From positions 1-64,000 of the forward strand of contig CAXGWP010000005.1 of NCBI GenBank assembly GCA_964013575.1: DNA of 64,000 bases, written 5' to 3'. The stretch comes from BJGV01 sp964013575 (GTDB lineage: Bacteria; Pseudomonadota; Gammaproteobacteria; Burkholderiales; Nitrosomonadaceae). Below the pieces are notes generated by a model that ran no database searches, was not told where the DNA came from, and saw nothing but the letters and a program-made list of their open reading frames with translations. This document shows positions 44,928 through 54,106 of this stretch, in pieces; the stretch's first letter is position 1, and each line of letters opens with the position of its first letter. A program made the position numbers and the translations under genes.

Positions 44928-44986
44928 AGCTTTAAGTTCTACTAATATAAAAACCTCAAAAGATAATCATTATCTCACAACAAATA

Positions 44987-45018
44987 AAAAAGCCGACACA
45001 ATTATGTATCGGCTTTTT
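44987..45018 (-). terminator. rho-independent terminator after cytochrome c gene
   Basis: AAAAAGCCGA (44987-44996) pairs with TCGGCTTTTT (45009-45018) around a 12-base loop, with a GC-containing stem and a T run on either strand. It lies 16 bp past the cytochrome gene stop and is the clearest classical terminator in the window. It could act in both directions. Confidence 0.85.
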
Positions 45019-45033
45019 AAATAAGAAACTAAT

Positions 45034-45345
45034 TTATTTGAGAGATAAAATCCATGCTACTAATTTTTTAATATTCTCATCATTAACGTTTGAATTTGGT
45101 GGCATAGGAATCGGACCCCAGGTTCCTTTAGTCCCATTCTTTACTTTTCCAGCTAAGCTTGCTGCTGCACCTGCATCTCCCTTATATTTAGCAGCTACTT
45201 GCTTAAACCCTGGTCCTACCATTTTTGCATCAACCATATGACAATTCATACAACCACTACTACTAGCCAAAGCAGAATCTGCTTGTGCAGTACCGACCAA
45301 TAAGAAGGCAGACACTGCAACTACTCCCATCCAGACAGCTTTCAT
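45034..45345 (-). CDS. monohaem class I cytochrome c, c-552 type
   Basis: A periplasmic electron carrier. The 103-residue precursor has a Sec signal peptide (cleaved near AQA, residue 22), the haem site CMNCH (32-36) and the axial Met81 in IPMPP. The pattern GPGFKQVAAKY, LAGKVKNGTKGTWGPIPMPP and LVAWILSLK closely resembles cytochrome c-552 of Nitrosomonas and c8/c-551 proteins, which carry electrons to the terminal oxidase. The ATG has a strong aggag ribosome site. It is monocistronic, with its own promoter and terminator. Confidence 0.95.
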   Translation of the reverse strand: MKAVWMGVVAVSAFLLVGTAQADSALASSSGCMNCHMVDAKMVGPGFKQVAAKYKGDAGAAASLAGKVKNGTKGTWGPIPMPPNSNVNDENIKKLVAWILSLK

Positions 45346-45384
45346 AACTTTCTCCTAATAAAGTTTAAATTGAAAGAAGCCTAT

Positions 45385-45414
45385 ATTTTACCCTTAAGTC
45401 GTCATATCTGTAAG
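45385..45414 (-). promoter_or_regulatory. probable cytochrome c promoter
   Basis: On the minus strand CTTACA (45409-45414) and TAAAAT (45385-45390) are 18 bp apart, placing the transcript start about 33 bases upstream of the cytochrome ATG. The -10 matches the consensus at five of six positions and the -35 at four of six. Confidence 0.4.
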
Positions 45415-45515
45415 AGCTCCTGCAAAATATATACTCAACCCACGGTTATCACACATCAGCTGAACAAAACCTTATTAAAATTCAATAAAAGGCTAACAAA
45501 ACTATTTAATTTAAA

Positions 45516-47195
45516 TTATGATGAATCCGTTATTGCTCCTTTACTGGCAGTAGAAGCTAATTTTGCATATTTTGCTAATACTCCCCGTGTATAACGTGGC
45601 TCTGGTGGTTTCCATTCTGCGCGGCGACTAGCAATCTCTTCTTCTGACACATTTAACTGTAATAATCTATTTTCTGCATCTATAGTAATTGAGTCCCCTT
45701 CATGCACCAATGCGATAAGGCCACCTACAAAAGCTTCAGGTGAAACATGCCCAACTACCATACCATATGTCCCACCAGAGAAACGACCATCAGTAATAAG
45801 CCCAACCGAATCTCCGAGTCCTTCACCAATCAAAGCTGCAGTTGGTGAAAGCATTTCCCGCATACCTGGACCTCCTTTTGGGCCCTCATAACGTATCACT
45901 ACTATATCTCCAGGTTGGATCTCTCTAGATACTATAGCAGACATACAATTTTCTTCTGATTCAAAAATCCTTGCAGGGCCAGTTATTTTTGGTGTCTTAA
46001 CCCCAGTTATTTTTGCCACACAACCCTCTGGAGAAAGGTTTCCTTTAAGTATAGCAAGGTGTCCCTGCCTATATAGAGGATTATCCCATTGTCTGATAAC
46101 ATCCTGATCCTTTCTTGGAGCTACCGGAACATCTTTCAATATCTCAAAAACAGTCTGGCCACTAATAGTTAAACAATCTCCATGCAATAAATTATGCTCA
46201 AGCAGTATTTTCATAACTTGAGGAATACCCCCTGCGGCATGCAGATCAGTTGCAACATATCGCCCAGAAGGTTTCAAATCACATAAGACAGGTACTTTAC
46301 CACGTATTTGTTCAAAATCATCAATTGAAAGCTCTACTTCAGCAGCATGTGCAATTGCAAGAAAATGTAATACTGCATTAGTTGAACCTCCTATAGCCAT
46401 AATTACAGCAATAACATTTTCAATCGATTTTCTAGTAATAATGTCACGTGGCAATATTTGTTTTTTAATCGCATTGACTAATACTTCTGCAGAATTAATA
46501 GAACTTTCACGTTTTTCTTTATCTTCTGCAGCCATAGTTGAAGAATAAGGTAAACTCATTCCCATTACTTCAAATGCAGATGACATGGTATTTGCAGTAA
46601 ACATACCACCACAAGAACCTGCCCCAGGACAGGCATGGCGCTCAACTTCAATTAATTCTTTCTCATCAATATTATTTGCAAAGTATTGCCCAACTGCTTC
46701 AAAAGCACTAACTATAGTCAAATCACGCCCTTTGTATTTACCAGGCTTAATTGTTCCTCCATAAACAAAAATAGATGGAATATTCATCCGTGCAATTGCA
46801 ATCATTGCACCAGGCATATTCTTATCACACCCACCAATTGTAATTACACCATCCATGCTCTGCGCCTGTACTGCAGTCTCAATAGAGTCTGCAATAACTT
46901 CCCGAGATACCAGCGAATATTTCATACCTTCTGTACCCATAGAAATACCATCTGATACAGTAATAGTGCCAAATATTTGTGACATTGCACCAGCTTTCTT
47001 TAAAGCACTCTCTGCATCTGTTGCCAGCTCATTTAACCCCATATTACATGGTGTAATAGTAGAAAACCCATTGGCTATTCCTACTATAGGTTTATCAAAA
47101 TCATTATCACCAAAACCTACAGCTCTAAGCATGGCACGATTTGGAGAGCGCTTTGTTCCCTTAGTAATAGCCTGACTACGCTTATTATCTGACAT
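45516..47195 (-). CDS. ilvD: dihydroxy-acid dehydratase
   Basis: IlvD dehydrates 2,3-dihydroxy-isovalerate and its homologue in valine and isoleucine synthesis, using an Fe-S cluster. The 559-residue protein has the cluster cysteines in GGCDKNMPGAM (about 120-130) and PGAGSCGGMFTANTM (about 190-204), plus GRFSGGTYG and GHVSPEA near the C-terminus. A good ribosome site (aggag) precedes the ATG. It is divergent from lgt. IlvA, a step of the same isoleucine route, is at 51014. No other ilv genes are nearby. Confidence 0.97.
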   Translation of the reverse strand: MSDNKRSQAITKGTKRSPNRAMLRAVGFGDNDFDKPIVGIANGFSTITPCNMGLNELATDAESALKKAGAMSQIFGTITVSDGISMGTEGMKYSLVSREVIADSIETAVQAQSMDGVITIGGCDKNMPGAMIAIARMNIPSIFVYGGTIKPGKYKGRDLTIVSAFEAVGQYFANNIDEKELIEVERHACPGAGSCGGMFTANTMSSAFEVMGMSLPYSSTMAAEDKEKRESSINSAEVLVNAIKKQILPRDIITRKSIENVIAVIMAIGGSTNAVLHFLAIAHAAEVELSIDDFEQIRGKVPVLCDLKPSGRYVATDLHAAGGIPQVMKILLEHNLLHGDCLTISGQTVFEILKDVPVAPRKDQDVIRQWDNPLYRQGHLAILKGNLSPEGCVAKITGVKTPKITGPARIFESEENCMSAIVSREIQPGDIVVIRYEGPKGGPGMREMLSPTAALIGEGLGDSVGLITDGRFSGGTYGMVVGHVSPEAFVGGLIALVHEGDSITIDAENRLLQLNVSEEEIASRRAEWKPPEPRYTRGVLAKYAKLASTASKGAITDSS

Positions 47196-47316
47196 AATTT
47201 CTCCTGGAAAATATAGAGTCTTATAACTGCAAACTTTTCTCTATAATATGTTTATATGTTTTAGCAAACATGCTTGCCGTATAATCTATATTTTACAGTA
47301 AATAAAGCAGGTGCCT

Positions 47317-48123
47317 ATGCTAGTTCACCCACAGTTTGATCCAGTTGCTATTTATCTTGGCCCCCTTTCTATTCATTGGTACGGATTGATGTATTTATTA
47401 GGATTTACAATGTTCATGTTATTAGGACGATATCGTATTAAAGTTAACCCACAATCATCATTTAATAATGCCATACTGGATGATCTTATGTTTTTTGGAA
47501 TGCTAGGAGTAATATTAGGCGGTCGCTTAGGACATATTCTGTTTTATCAGTTTGATTATTATTTACAAGAACCGATAGAAATCTTTGCTATTTGGAAAGG
47601 CGGGATGTCTTTCCATGGAGGGTTCCTAGGTGTTATTACCACTATGGCGATATTAGCGCGAAAATACAAATTAGAATGGCTAGCTGTTACAGATTTTATT
47701 GCACCACTTGTGCCACTAGGGCTTGGAGCAGGACGTATAGGTAATTTTATCAATGCTGAGTTATGGGGAAGACCAACTGATGCACCTTGGGGCATGATAT
47801 TCCCTAATGTGGATACACTCCCACGCCACCCTTCTCAAATTTATGAGTTTGCACTTGAGGGTATACTATTCTTTGTAATATTATGGGCTTATTCAGCAAA
47901 ACCAAAGCCAATTGGTTCTGTTTCTGGAATATTTCTTATTAGCTATGGTTTACTCCGCTCAATTTCTGAGTTTTTTCGTGAACCTGAGGATGGATTTATC
48001 GGAATACTTACACTAGGTGTTAGTATGGGACAATGGCTTTCTTTACCAATGATAATTGTTGGAATATGGATGTTAATTTGGGCTAATAAGAATCATCAAG
48101 AATCAAATGAACCCAAAATTTAA
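47317..48123 (+). CDS. lgt: prolipoprotein diacylglyceryl transferase
   Basis: Lgt transfers diacylglycerol to the lipobox Cys of prolipoproteins, the first step of lipoprotein maturation. The protein is polytopic with about seven membrane segments and shows the signature GLGAGRIGNFINAELWGRPT. FHGG, RHPSQIYE and FREPEDG are also conserved. I choose the ATG at 47317 because caggtg lies just before it; the GTG at 47311 would add two residues. It is divergent from ilvD, with two TATAAT boxes (for example 47280-47285) in the 115-bp gap upstream of 47311. Confidence 0.96.
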   Translation: MLVHPQFDPVAIYLGPLSIHWYGLMYLLGFTMFMLLGRYRIKVNPQSSFNNAILDDLMFFGMLGVILGGRLGHILFYQFDYYLQEPIEIFAIWKGGMSFHGGFLGVITTMAILARKYKLEWLAVTDFIAPLVPLGLGAGRIGNFINAELWGRPTDAPWGMIFPNVDTLPRHPSQIYEFALEGILFFVILWAYSAKPKPIGSVSGIFLISYGLLRSISEFFREPEDGFIGILTLGVSMGQWLSLPMIIVGIWMLIWANKNHQESNEPKI

Positions 48124-48136
48124 AATTATCTTCTCA

Positions 48137-49111
48137 CTATGGTATCAATATAATCTTTCCAATTACTCTACGTTGCATTATATCTCTAAGAGCATAGCTA
48201 ACTTGATCTAGCGAATAAATTTTTGAGATCCTTGGGCATATTTCTCTTTCTAAAAAAAATGAAATTAAGTCTTGTACAACACAAATATATGCTGACTCTT
48301 CTCGCTGAATGAAATCACTCCAAAATACACCCATAATGGAATTACCTTTAAGTAACGGAAGATTTAAAGCTACTTTAGGAATTTTCCCGCTAGCAAAGCC
48401 CATTACCATATACCTTCCTTTCCAACCAGTAGAGCGTAATGCTTTATCTGTAATTTCTCCTCCAACAAGATCACAAACAACATCAACCCCCTTACCATTT
48501 GTCATTTTACTAATAGCATAACGAAAATCATGAGTAGAATAATTTATTAATTTACTTGCACCTGATTCCTTACATACCATCAATTTATCCTCAGTTGAAG
48601 CTGAAGCAATAACTTGCGCTCCCATTTTTCTTCCAAGTTCTACTGCTGCCAGTCCCACTCCCCCTGCAGCCCCAAGTACTAATAAAGTTTCTCCTGGTTT
48701 AAGTTGAGCCCTATACCTAAGTGTGTAATAAGAAGTTCCATATGTCATAATAAGAGCAGAAGCAACTTTAAAATCCATATTCTTTGGCATATGAAAAACT
48801 TTACTTGCCGACACTAATACTTCTTCACAAAATCCTCCACTTCGGATAAAAGAAAATACACGGTCGCCAACTGAAATGCCATTAACACCAATCCCCACAT
48901 CTTTAACAATGCCAGCAATCTCTGCTCCTGGCGAGAACGGAAAATTGGGTTGAAACTGATACTTCCCTTGAATAATTAAAGTATCCGGATAGTTAACCCC
49001 ACACGCCTTAACAGTAATGATCACATGCCCATTCTTTATCTTTGGTGAAGGAATTTCTTCAATTACCAAACTCTCTGGAGGACCAAATTCTTTACATAAA
49101 ACTGCTTTCAT
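48137..49111 (-). CDS. zinc-free NAD(P)H:quinone oxidoreductase (MDR family)
   Basis: A 324-residue medium-chain dehydrogenase/reductase of the quinone reductase type. It has the GroES-like half with VKACGVNYPDTLIIQGKYQ and PGAEIAGIV, then the Rossmann loop LGAAGGVGLAAVELGRKMGA (about 147-166). The structural-zinc cysteines of alcohol dehydrogenases are absent. Members reduce quinones or enoyl-type substrates with NADPH. The gene is convergent with lgt (13 bp between stops) and sits 70 bp downstream of pyrC. The physiological substrate is unknown. Confidence 0.9.
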   Translation of the reverse strand: MKAVLCKEFGPPESLVIEEIPSPKIKNGHVIITVKACGVNYPDTLIIQGKYQFQPNFPFSPGAEIAGIVKDVGIGVNGISVGDRVFSFIRSGGFCEEVLVSASKVFHMPKNMDFKVASALIMTYGTSYYTLRYRAQLKPGETLLVLGAAGGVGLAAVELGRKMGAQVIASASTEDKLMVCKESGASKLINYSTHDFRYAISKMTNGKGVDVVCDLVGGEITDKALRSTGWKGRYMVMGFASGKIPKVALNLPLLKGNSIMGVFWSDFIQREESAYICVVQDLISFFLEREICPRISKIYSLDQVSYALRDIMQRRVIGKIILIP

Positions 49112-49181
49112 CTTCTCTTTACAGTACCGATAAATTTACCTTCTTTAACAAACTTAACAATCCACCTTAGCTCTCATAAAG

Positions 49182-50222
49182 TCAATAAAGTATCTTCCAT
49201 TTCATATCCTCTCCTGCGCGTAATGGAACTAATGCCTCTCCAGCAAAATCAAATTCCATAGGAACCTTCCAATTTTCTTTTATTAATGTAATATTTCCTC
49301 TATTTCGTGGTAATCCATAAAAATCTGCACCAAAAAAACTAGCAAATCCTTCTAATTTTTCTAAAGATCCTGCCTGTTCAAAAATTTCTGCATAGAGTTC
49401 AAGCGCTGCATGAGAAGTATAGATACCAGCACAGCCACAAGTGGATTCCTTGTCATTTTTAGAATGAGGAGCGCTATCAGTTCCAAGAAAAAATTTTGGG
49501 TTGCCACTTATTGCAGCTTCAATTAATGCAAGTCGATGAATTTCCCGCTTAAGCACTGGTAAGCAATAATAATGTGGATGAATCCCACTCTGAAATATTA
49601 CGTTACGATTAAAAAGCAAATGATGCGCTGTAATAGTTGCTCCAATATTACTGGAAGATTCTGTAACAAACTCTACTGCCTCTTTAGTTGTAATGTGTTC
49701 AAGAACAATTCTTAAATTAGGAAAATTTTTAACAATTTTAATAAGAATTCTATCAATAAAAATTTTTTCTTTGTCAAAAATATCTATTTTAGGATCATTT
49801 ATTTCGCCATGCACAAGCAAAGGCATTTTTTTCTGCTCCATAATTTCTAATACACGGAAGCACTTGGTTATATCAGTAACCCCTGTATCAGAATTTGTAG
49901 TAGTGCCAGCAGGATAGAATTTTACACCATAAATTTCTCCGCTTTCTTTAGCTTTCTTAATCTCAGAACTCTTCGTGTTATCAGTAAGGTATAGCGTCAT
50001 TAGCGGATTAAATTTCATTCCCATCTTCTCTGACAATGCAGAATGAATACGTGAACTATACGCTAATGCCAATTCAGTGGTTATTATTGGAGAATCAAGA
50101 TTAGGCATGACTATAGCTCGAGCAAAACGCCTTGCAGAATCAAAAATAACTGCTTGCATTTGCTTGCCATCCCTAAGATGCAAATGCATATCATCAGGAC
50201 GAGTAAAAGTGATTTTATTCAA
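49182..50222 (-). CDS. pyrC: dihydroorotase, class II
   Basis: PyrC cyclises carbamoyl aspartate in pyrimidine synthesis and needs two zinc ions. The 346-residue enzyme has the metal His pair in DDMHLHLRDG (10-19), the carboxylated Lys in GVKFYPAGTTTN, LVHGEI, LEHITTKEA and the catalytic Asp in LGTDSAPH. The start is TTG at 50222: no ATG is available before DDM, which is the metal site, and a gag lies about 10 bp upstream. The length fits the class II family. Confidence 0.95.
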   Translation of the reverse strand: MNKITFTRPDDMHLHLRDGKQMQAVIFDSARRFARAIVMPNLDSPIITTELALAYSSRIHSALSEKMGMKFNPLMTLYLTDNTKSSEIKKAKESGEIYGVKFYPAGTTTNSDTGVTDITKCFRVLEIMEQKKMPLLVHGEINDPKIDIFDKEKIFIDRILIKIVKNFPNLRIVLEHITTKEAVEFVTESSSNIGATITAHHLLFNRNVIFQSGIHPHYYCLPVLKREIHRLALIEAAISGNPKFFLGTDSAPHSKNDKESTCGCAGIYTSHAALELYAEIFEQAGSLEKLEGFASFFGADFYGLPRNRGNITLIKENWKVPMEFDFAGEALVPLRAGEDMKWKILY

Positions 50223-50357
50223 ATTTATACTTACTCTAATTGGTATTTTTATATACTAAAATAGTATTTTAGCACGACAATATTTTATTATTCTAAAGAT
50301 TATATATGCTCCAATTATATGTATAACCTTCTATTTATTTTTTTAAGAAAATCTTCC

Positions 50358-50386
50358 TTGACGAAAAAGTAAGGCCTAACTAGTAT
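50358..50386 (+). promoter_or_regulatory. promoter of the thioredoxin-fold gene
   Basis: TTGACG (50358-50363) and TAGTAT (50381-50386) are 17 bp apart. The predicted transcript start is about 24 bases before the ATG at 50417, and an agga ribosome site lies in between. Confidence 0.5.
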
Positions 50387-50416
50387 TAGTATAGAAAATT
50401 TTCATAGGAACCTATA

Positions 50417-50980
50417 ATGTTAGATACAAATACTAATACTCAAGAAGGCCTTGCACCTGAATTACAAACTTCTAGTTGGATCAATACTATAGAGCCGGTT
50501 ACGCTAACATCATTACTGGGAAAAGTAGTTGTGCTCCATTCTTTCCAGATGCTATGCCCAGGTTGTGTGCAAGTTGGTATCCCACAAGCCCAAAAAGTAC
50601 ATAATGAATTTGACCCTGAAAAAGTTGCAGTAATTGGCCTCCATACTGTTTTTGAGCATCATTCAGTTATGGGTAAAGAAGCTCTAGAGGTATTTGCTCA
50701 TGAATATCGTATTCGCTTTCCAATTGGAATTGATGGATACAGAGGCGACAATAAAGGATTACCACTAACTATGAGTGCGTACCAAATGCAAGGAACCCCA
50801 ACTCTTATTTTAATTGATAAAAATGGAAGGCTGCGACTACACAAATTTGGCCATATAAGTGATCTAACACTTGGATACTCTATTGGGGCACTATTATCTG
50901 AGAAAGATATATCTACAGGTCCATCACAAACATCACCAACAAGCACTGACATTTGTGATGAGAGTGGATGTAAAATTTAA
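50417..50980 (+). CDS. thioredoxin-fold redoxin family protein (CPGC)
   Basis: A 187-residue protein of the TlpA/AhpC-TSA superfamily. The active-site pair is Cys47 and Cys50 in MLCPGCVQVG, and the cis-Pro loop is MQGTPTLILIDKNG. No signal peptide is visible, so it is probably cytoplasmic. It has an extra C-terminal segment ending CDESGC (two Cys four residues apart) that typical thioredoxins lack and that could form a second disulfide or bind a metal. The gene is transcribed alone and is convergent with ilvA. Confidence 0.85.
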   Translation: MLDTNTNTQEGLAPELQTSSWINTIEPVTLTSLLGKVVVLHSFQMLCPGCVQVGIPQAQKVHNEFDPEKVAVIGLHTVFEHHSVMGKEALEVFAHEYRIRFPIGIDGYRGDNKGLPLTMSAYQMQGTPTLILIDKNGRLRLHKFGHISDLTLGYSIGALLSEKDISTGPSQTSPTSTDICDESGCKI

Positions 50981-50987
50981 AAAACAC

Positions 50988-51017
50988 TTAGAATTAGAAC
51001 TTATATTCTAATTCTAA
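50988..51017. terminator. bidirectional AT-rich hairpin between redoxin gene and ilvA
   Basis: TTAGAATTAGAA (50988-50999) pairs perfectly with 51006-51017 around the 6-base loop CTTATA, forming a 12-bp stem with only two G-C pairs. It starts 7 bp past the redoxin stop and straddles the ilvA stop codon (51014-51016). Placement between convergent genes supports a terminator role. Confidence 0.55.
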
Positions 51018-52525
51018 CTAAGAAATATTTTATAAGCTGGATTCTTACTCTCATCCCAATAACGATAACCAAGCTGACTAAGAAATTTCTTAAATTTAGA
51101 ATGACTCCCAGGTGGCACATCCATACCAACTAGTACGCGCCCATAATCGGTACCATGATTACGATAATGAAATAAACTAATATTCCAGTTATGACTCATA
51201 CTATTTAAAAACTCCATCAACGCACCCGGACGCGAAGGAAATTCAAAACGATAGAGAATCTCATTCTTTACTCCATTAGCATGCCCCCCAACCAAATAGC
51301 GTATATGTAATTTTGCCATTTCATTATCACTAAGATCCTCAGTATCTAATCCATTCTTTTCTAGGAGCTTAATTAATTTCTCTGTCTCATTACGATTCCG
51401 AACAGATACTCCAACAAATACATGTGCTTCTTTTGGGTCATCATAACGATAATTAAACTCAGTTATACTTTTTGTTCCCAACATTGCACAAAACCTCTTA
51501 AAACTCCCAGGTTTTTCGGGAATAGTTACTGACATTACTGCTTCACGCTGCTCTCCTATCTCAGCCCTTTCAGACACATGCCTTAGCCGATCAAAATTCA
51601 TATTAGCACCAGAAGTTACAGCTACCAAAGTTTTACCTTGAATCTCTTCGCGAGCACAATATAATTTCGCCCCAGCGATTGCAAGTGCCCCGGATGGTTC
51701 CAACATTACACGTGTATCTTCAAATACATCTTTAATAGCAGCACATATAGCATCCGTATCAACTAAAATTATTTCATCTACTAATTCACGGCAAATACGG
51801 AAAGTCTCCTTCCCTACTTGTTTAATTGCTACACCATCAGCAAATACTCCTGCTTGGGGAAGCTTTACTCGACGACCTTTTTGTAAAGACAGGTACATAG
51901 CATTTGAATCAAACGGCTCAACCCCAATAATTCTTACTTCAGGATGTAAACTTTTTATATAGGAAGCAATTCCTGAAATCAGTCCACCTCCACCTATTGG
52001 TACAAATACAGCATGCAAAGGCCTAGCATACTGACGTAAGATTTCCATGCCAATGGTTCCTTGTCCAGCAATAATATCAGGATCATCATATGGAGGAATA
52101 AAAGTTAACCTTTTCTGTGTCGCAAGCTTTATTGCTTTAGCATAAGCATCATCGAAGGAGTCTCCATGAAGAATTATATCTGCTCCATAGGCCTCAACTG
52201 CTTGTATTTTAATATGTGGTGTAGTTACTGGCATTACGATTGTAGCTTTACAATCTAATTTCTGTGCAACCAATGCTACTCCCTGTGCATGATTCCCTGC
52301 AGAAGCTGTTACAACACCTCGCTTAAGAGTTTCAGAAGGAAGTTTGCTCATTTTATTATGGGCCCCACGTAGCTTAAAGGAAAATACTTCTTGCATATCC
52401 TCTCGCTTTAAAAGCAATTGATTCTTTATACGCTTAGACAAGCCCGGGGCATGATCTAGCGGGGTTTCTATTGCCAAATCATAGACTTGGGCAGTAAGAA
52501 TTTTTTTAAGGTAATCTATTTTCAT
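51014..52525 (-). CDS. ilvA: threonine ammonia-lyase, biosynthetic
   Basis: IlvA converts threonine to 2-oxobutanoate, the first step to isoleucine. The 503-residue protein is the long biosynthetic type: an N-terminal PLP domain with the Schiff-base Lys in FSFKLRGAHNKM (about 48-59), SAGNHAQGVA, the glycine-rich PIGGGGLISG, and two ACT-like regulatory domains at the C-terminus (about 325-503), where isoleucine and valine are known to bind. Feedback control by isoleucine is expected from the family. It is divergent from rpiA. Confidence 0.97.
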   Translation of the reverse strand: MKIDYLKKILTAQVYDLAIETPLDHAPGLSKRIKNQLLLKREDMQEVFSFKLRGAHNKMSKLPSETLKRGVVTASAGNHAQGVALVAQKLDCKATIVMPVTTPHIKIQAVEAYGADIILHGDSFDDAYAKAIKLATQKRLTFIPPYDDPDIIAGQGTIGMEILRQYARPLHAVFVPIGGGGLISGIASYIKSLHPEVRIIGVEPFDSNAMYLSLQKGRRVKLPQAGVFADGVAIKQVGKETFRICRELVDEIILVDTDAICAAIKDVFEDTRVMLEPSGALAIAGAKLYCAREEIQGKTLVAVTSGANMNFDRLRHVSERAEIGEQREAVMSVTIPEKPGSFKRFCAMLGTKSITEFNYRYDDPKEAHVFVGVSVRNRNETEKLIKLLEKNGLDTEDLSDNEMAKLHIRYLVGGHANGVKNEILYRFEFPSRPGALMEFLNSMSHNWNISLFHYRNHGTDYGRVLVGMDVPPGSHSKFKKFLSQLGYRYWDESKNPAYKIFLS

Positions 52526-52662
52526 TTGTAAAAAAATTTAGGAATTCATAAATATAGAAGAATTTTAGCATGACAAGGACCTGCTTAATATAAGAGTTAA
52601 TTGTTAAAATCTTCAGATAGAGCTATTCTAATAAGTCGGTCACATTATTTATATAGGAAACC

Positions 52663-53328
52663 ATGACTAAAACACTTAACCAACAAAAACTTGAAGTTGC
52701 TAAAGATGCTATTAAACATATCCCTATAGGTAGTATCGTAGGGGTAGGAACAGGCTCTACTGCAAATTATTTTATAGATGAACTAGCCAAGGTCAAGAAT
52801 AAAATTAGTGGGGCAGTAGCAAGTTCTGAGAATACAGCTCAAAGACTAAATAGCCACCATATTGAGGTATTAGACTTAAATGATGTAAACGATATTCCTG
52901 TTTATGTGGATGGAGCAGACGAAATCACTGAGCACTTACATATGATAAAAGGTGGAGGAGGGGCATTAACGAGAGAAAAAATTGTTGCTGCAGCAGCAAA
53001 AAAATTTATTTGTATTACTGATGAAAGTAAATTGGTAAATGTATTGGGAGAATTCCCATTACCAATAGAAGTTATACCTATGGCCCGTAGCTATGTTGCA
53101 AGAGAAATTGTGCAACTAGGAGGGAGTCCTATTCTACGAGAGAATTTTATTACTGACAATGGAAATGTAATTCTTGATATACATAACTTAAAGATTCTAA
53201 ATCCAGTAGAATTAGAAATAACTCTTAACCAAATAACCGGTATTGTAACCAATGGCTTATTTGCAAAAAGTGGTGCCAATATGCTGCTACTTGGAACTAA
53301 TAATGGGGTGCGAACTATAACTATATAA
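52663..53328 (+). CDS. rpiA: ribose-5-phosphate isomerase A
   Basis: RpiA interconverts ribose 5-phosphate and ribulose 5-phosphate in the pentose phosphate and Calvin pathways. The 221-residue protein has VGVGTGSTANYFIDEL (about 26-41), DGADEI (about 86-91), MIKGGGGALTREKIVA (catalytic Glu) and the C-terminal NGLFAKSGANMLLLG. The ATG has an agga ribosome site. It starts a forward run with phoU and fumC. Confidence 0.97.
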   Translation: MTKTLNQQKLEVAKDAIKHIPIGSIVGVGTGSTANYFIDELAKVKNKISGAVASSENTAQRLNSHHIEVLDLNDVNDIPVYVDGADEITEHLHMIKGGGGALTREKIVAAAAKKFICITDESKLVNVLGEFPLPIEVIPMARSYVAREIVQLGGSPILRENFITDNGNVILDIHNLKILNPVELEITLNQITGIVTNGLFAKSGANMLLLGTNNGVRTITI

Positions 53329-53395
53329 TAAGAACCATAATAAATTATTATAACGAACTAGAATATTATTTTTCTTTAAAATCTATAGGTGTCGA

Positions 53396-54106
53396 ATGGG
53401 AAGCAGAGAACATATATCTAAACAATTTGATGCAGACCTTCAATCGGTACGAATGAGTGTACTAAAAATGGGTGGTATTGTTGAAGAACAGATTGAACAT
53501 GCAGTTAGGGCACTTACTACAGCAGATCAAGATTTGATGGAGCAAGTTATAGCAGATGACTATCGTGTCAATGAAATGGAGGTATCAATTGATGAAATTT
53601 GTAGCCAGATCATTGCGCGTCGACAGCCAGCTGCTGGTGATTTACGGATGATTATAATGGTAATAAAAATTATTACAGATCTTGAGCGTATGGGAGATGA
53701 AGCCGCAAAAATTGCACGCATGGCACAATTAATCTATTCTGATGACCGTATACACAAACCTCGCTTCCATGAAATTAGACATGTTGCCAGTATTGCAATG
53801 GAAATGCTAAGAAAATCTTTAGATGCCTTTGCCAGACTTGACGTAACAGAAGCAGCTCATGTAGCTCGCCAGGATGAATTAGTAGATGAAGAATTCCGCT
53901 CTATTATTCGCCAACTTGTTACATTTATGATGGAAGACCCACGTAATATTTCTTCTTCTATAGAAATTTTATTTGCTGCAAAGGCCATTGAGCGTATTGG
54001 AGATCATGCAAAAAATATGTCTGAATATGTAATTTTCCTAGTGAAAGGAAAAGATGTGCGGCATGTAGGAATCAAGGAAATTGAGCGTGTAGCTCGAAAA
54101 CAATGA
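53396..54106 (+). CDS. phoU: phosphate-specific transport regulator PhoU
   Basis: PhoU dampens the PhoR/PhoB response and phosphate uptake when phosphate is ample. The 236-residue protein has two repeated three-helix PhoU domains, each with the metal-binding E/DxxxD pattern (ITDLERMGDEAAKIAR near 96-111 and AKAIERIGDHAKNMSEYV near 195-212). No pst or phoRB genes are in the window, so it is separated from its usual partners. The stop overlaps the fumC start (54103-54106), which couples their translation. Confidence 0.96.
   Translation: MGSREHISKQFDADLQSVRMSVLKMGGIVEEQIEHAVRALTTADQDLMEQVIADDYRVNEMEVSIDEICSQIIARRQPAAGDLRMIIMVIKIITDLERMGDEAAKIARMAQLIYSDDRIHKPRFHEIRHVASIAMEMLRKSLDAFARLDVTEAAHVARQDELVDEEFRSIIRQLVTFMMEDPRNISSSIEILFAAKAIERIGDHAKNMSEYVIFLVKGKDVRHVGIKEIERVARKQ

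Noticed and set aside
45370..45594. Forward open frame upstream of the cytochrome c gene
   Set aside because: Its second half is antisense to the ilvD end and its first half covers the cytochrome promoter; no ribosome site.
46686..47175. Overlapping forward frames of 89 and 106 codons opposite ilvD
   Set aside because: They are antisense to the conserved ilvD coding region and have unusual composition; shadows.
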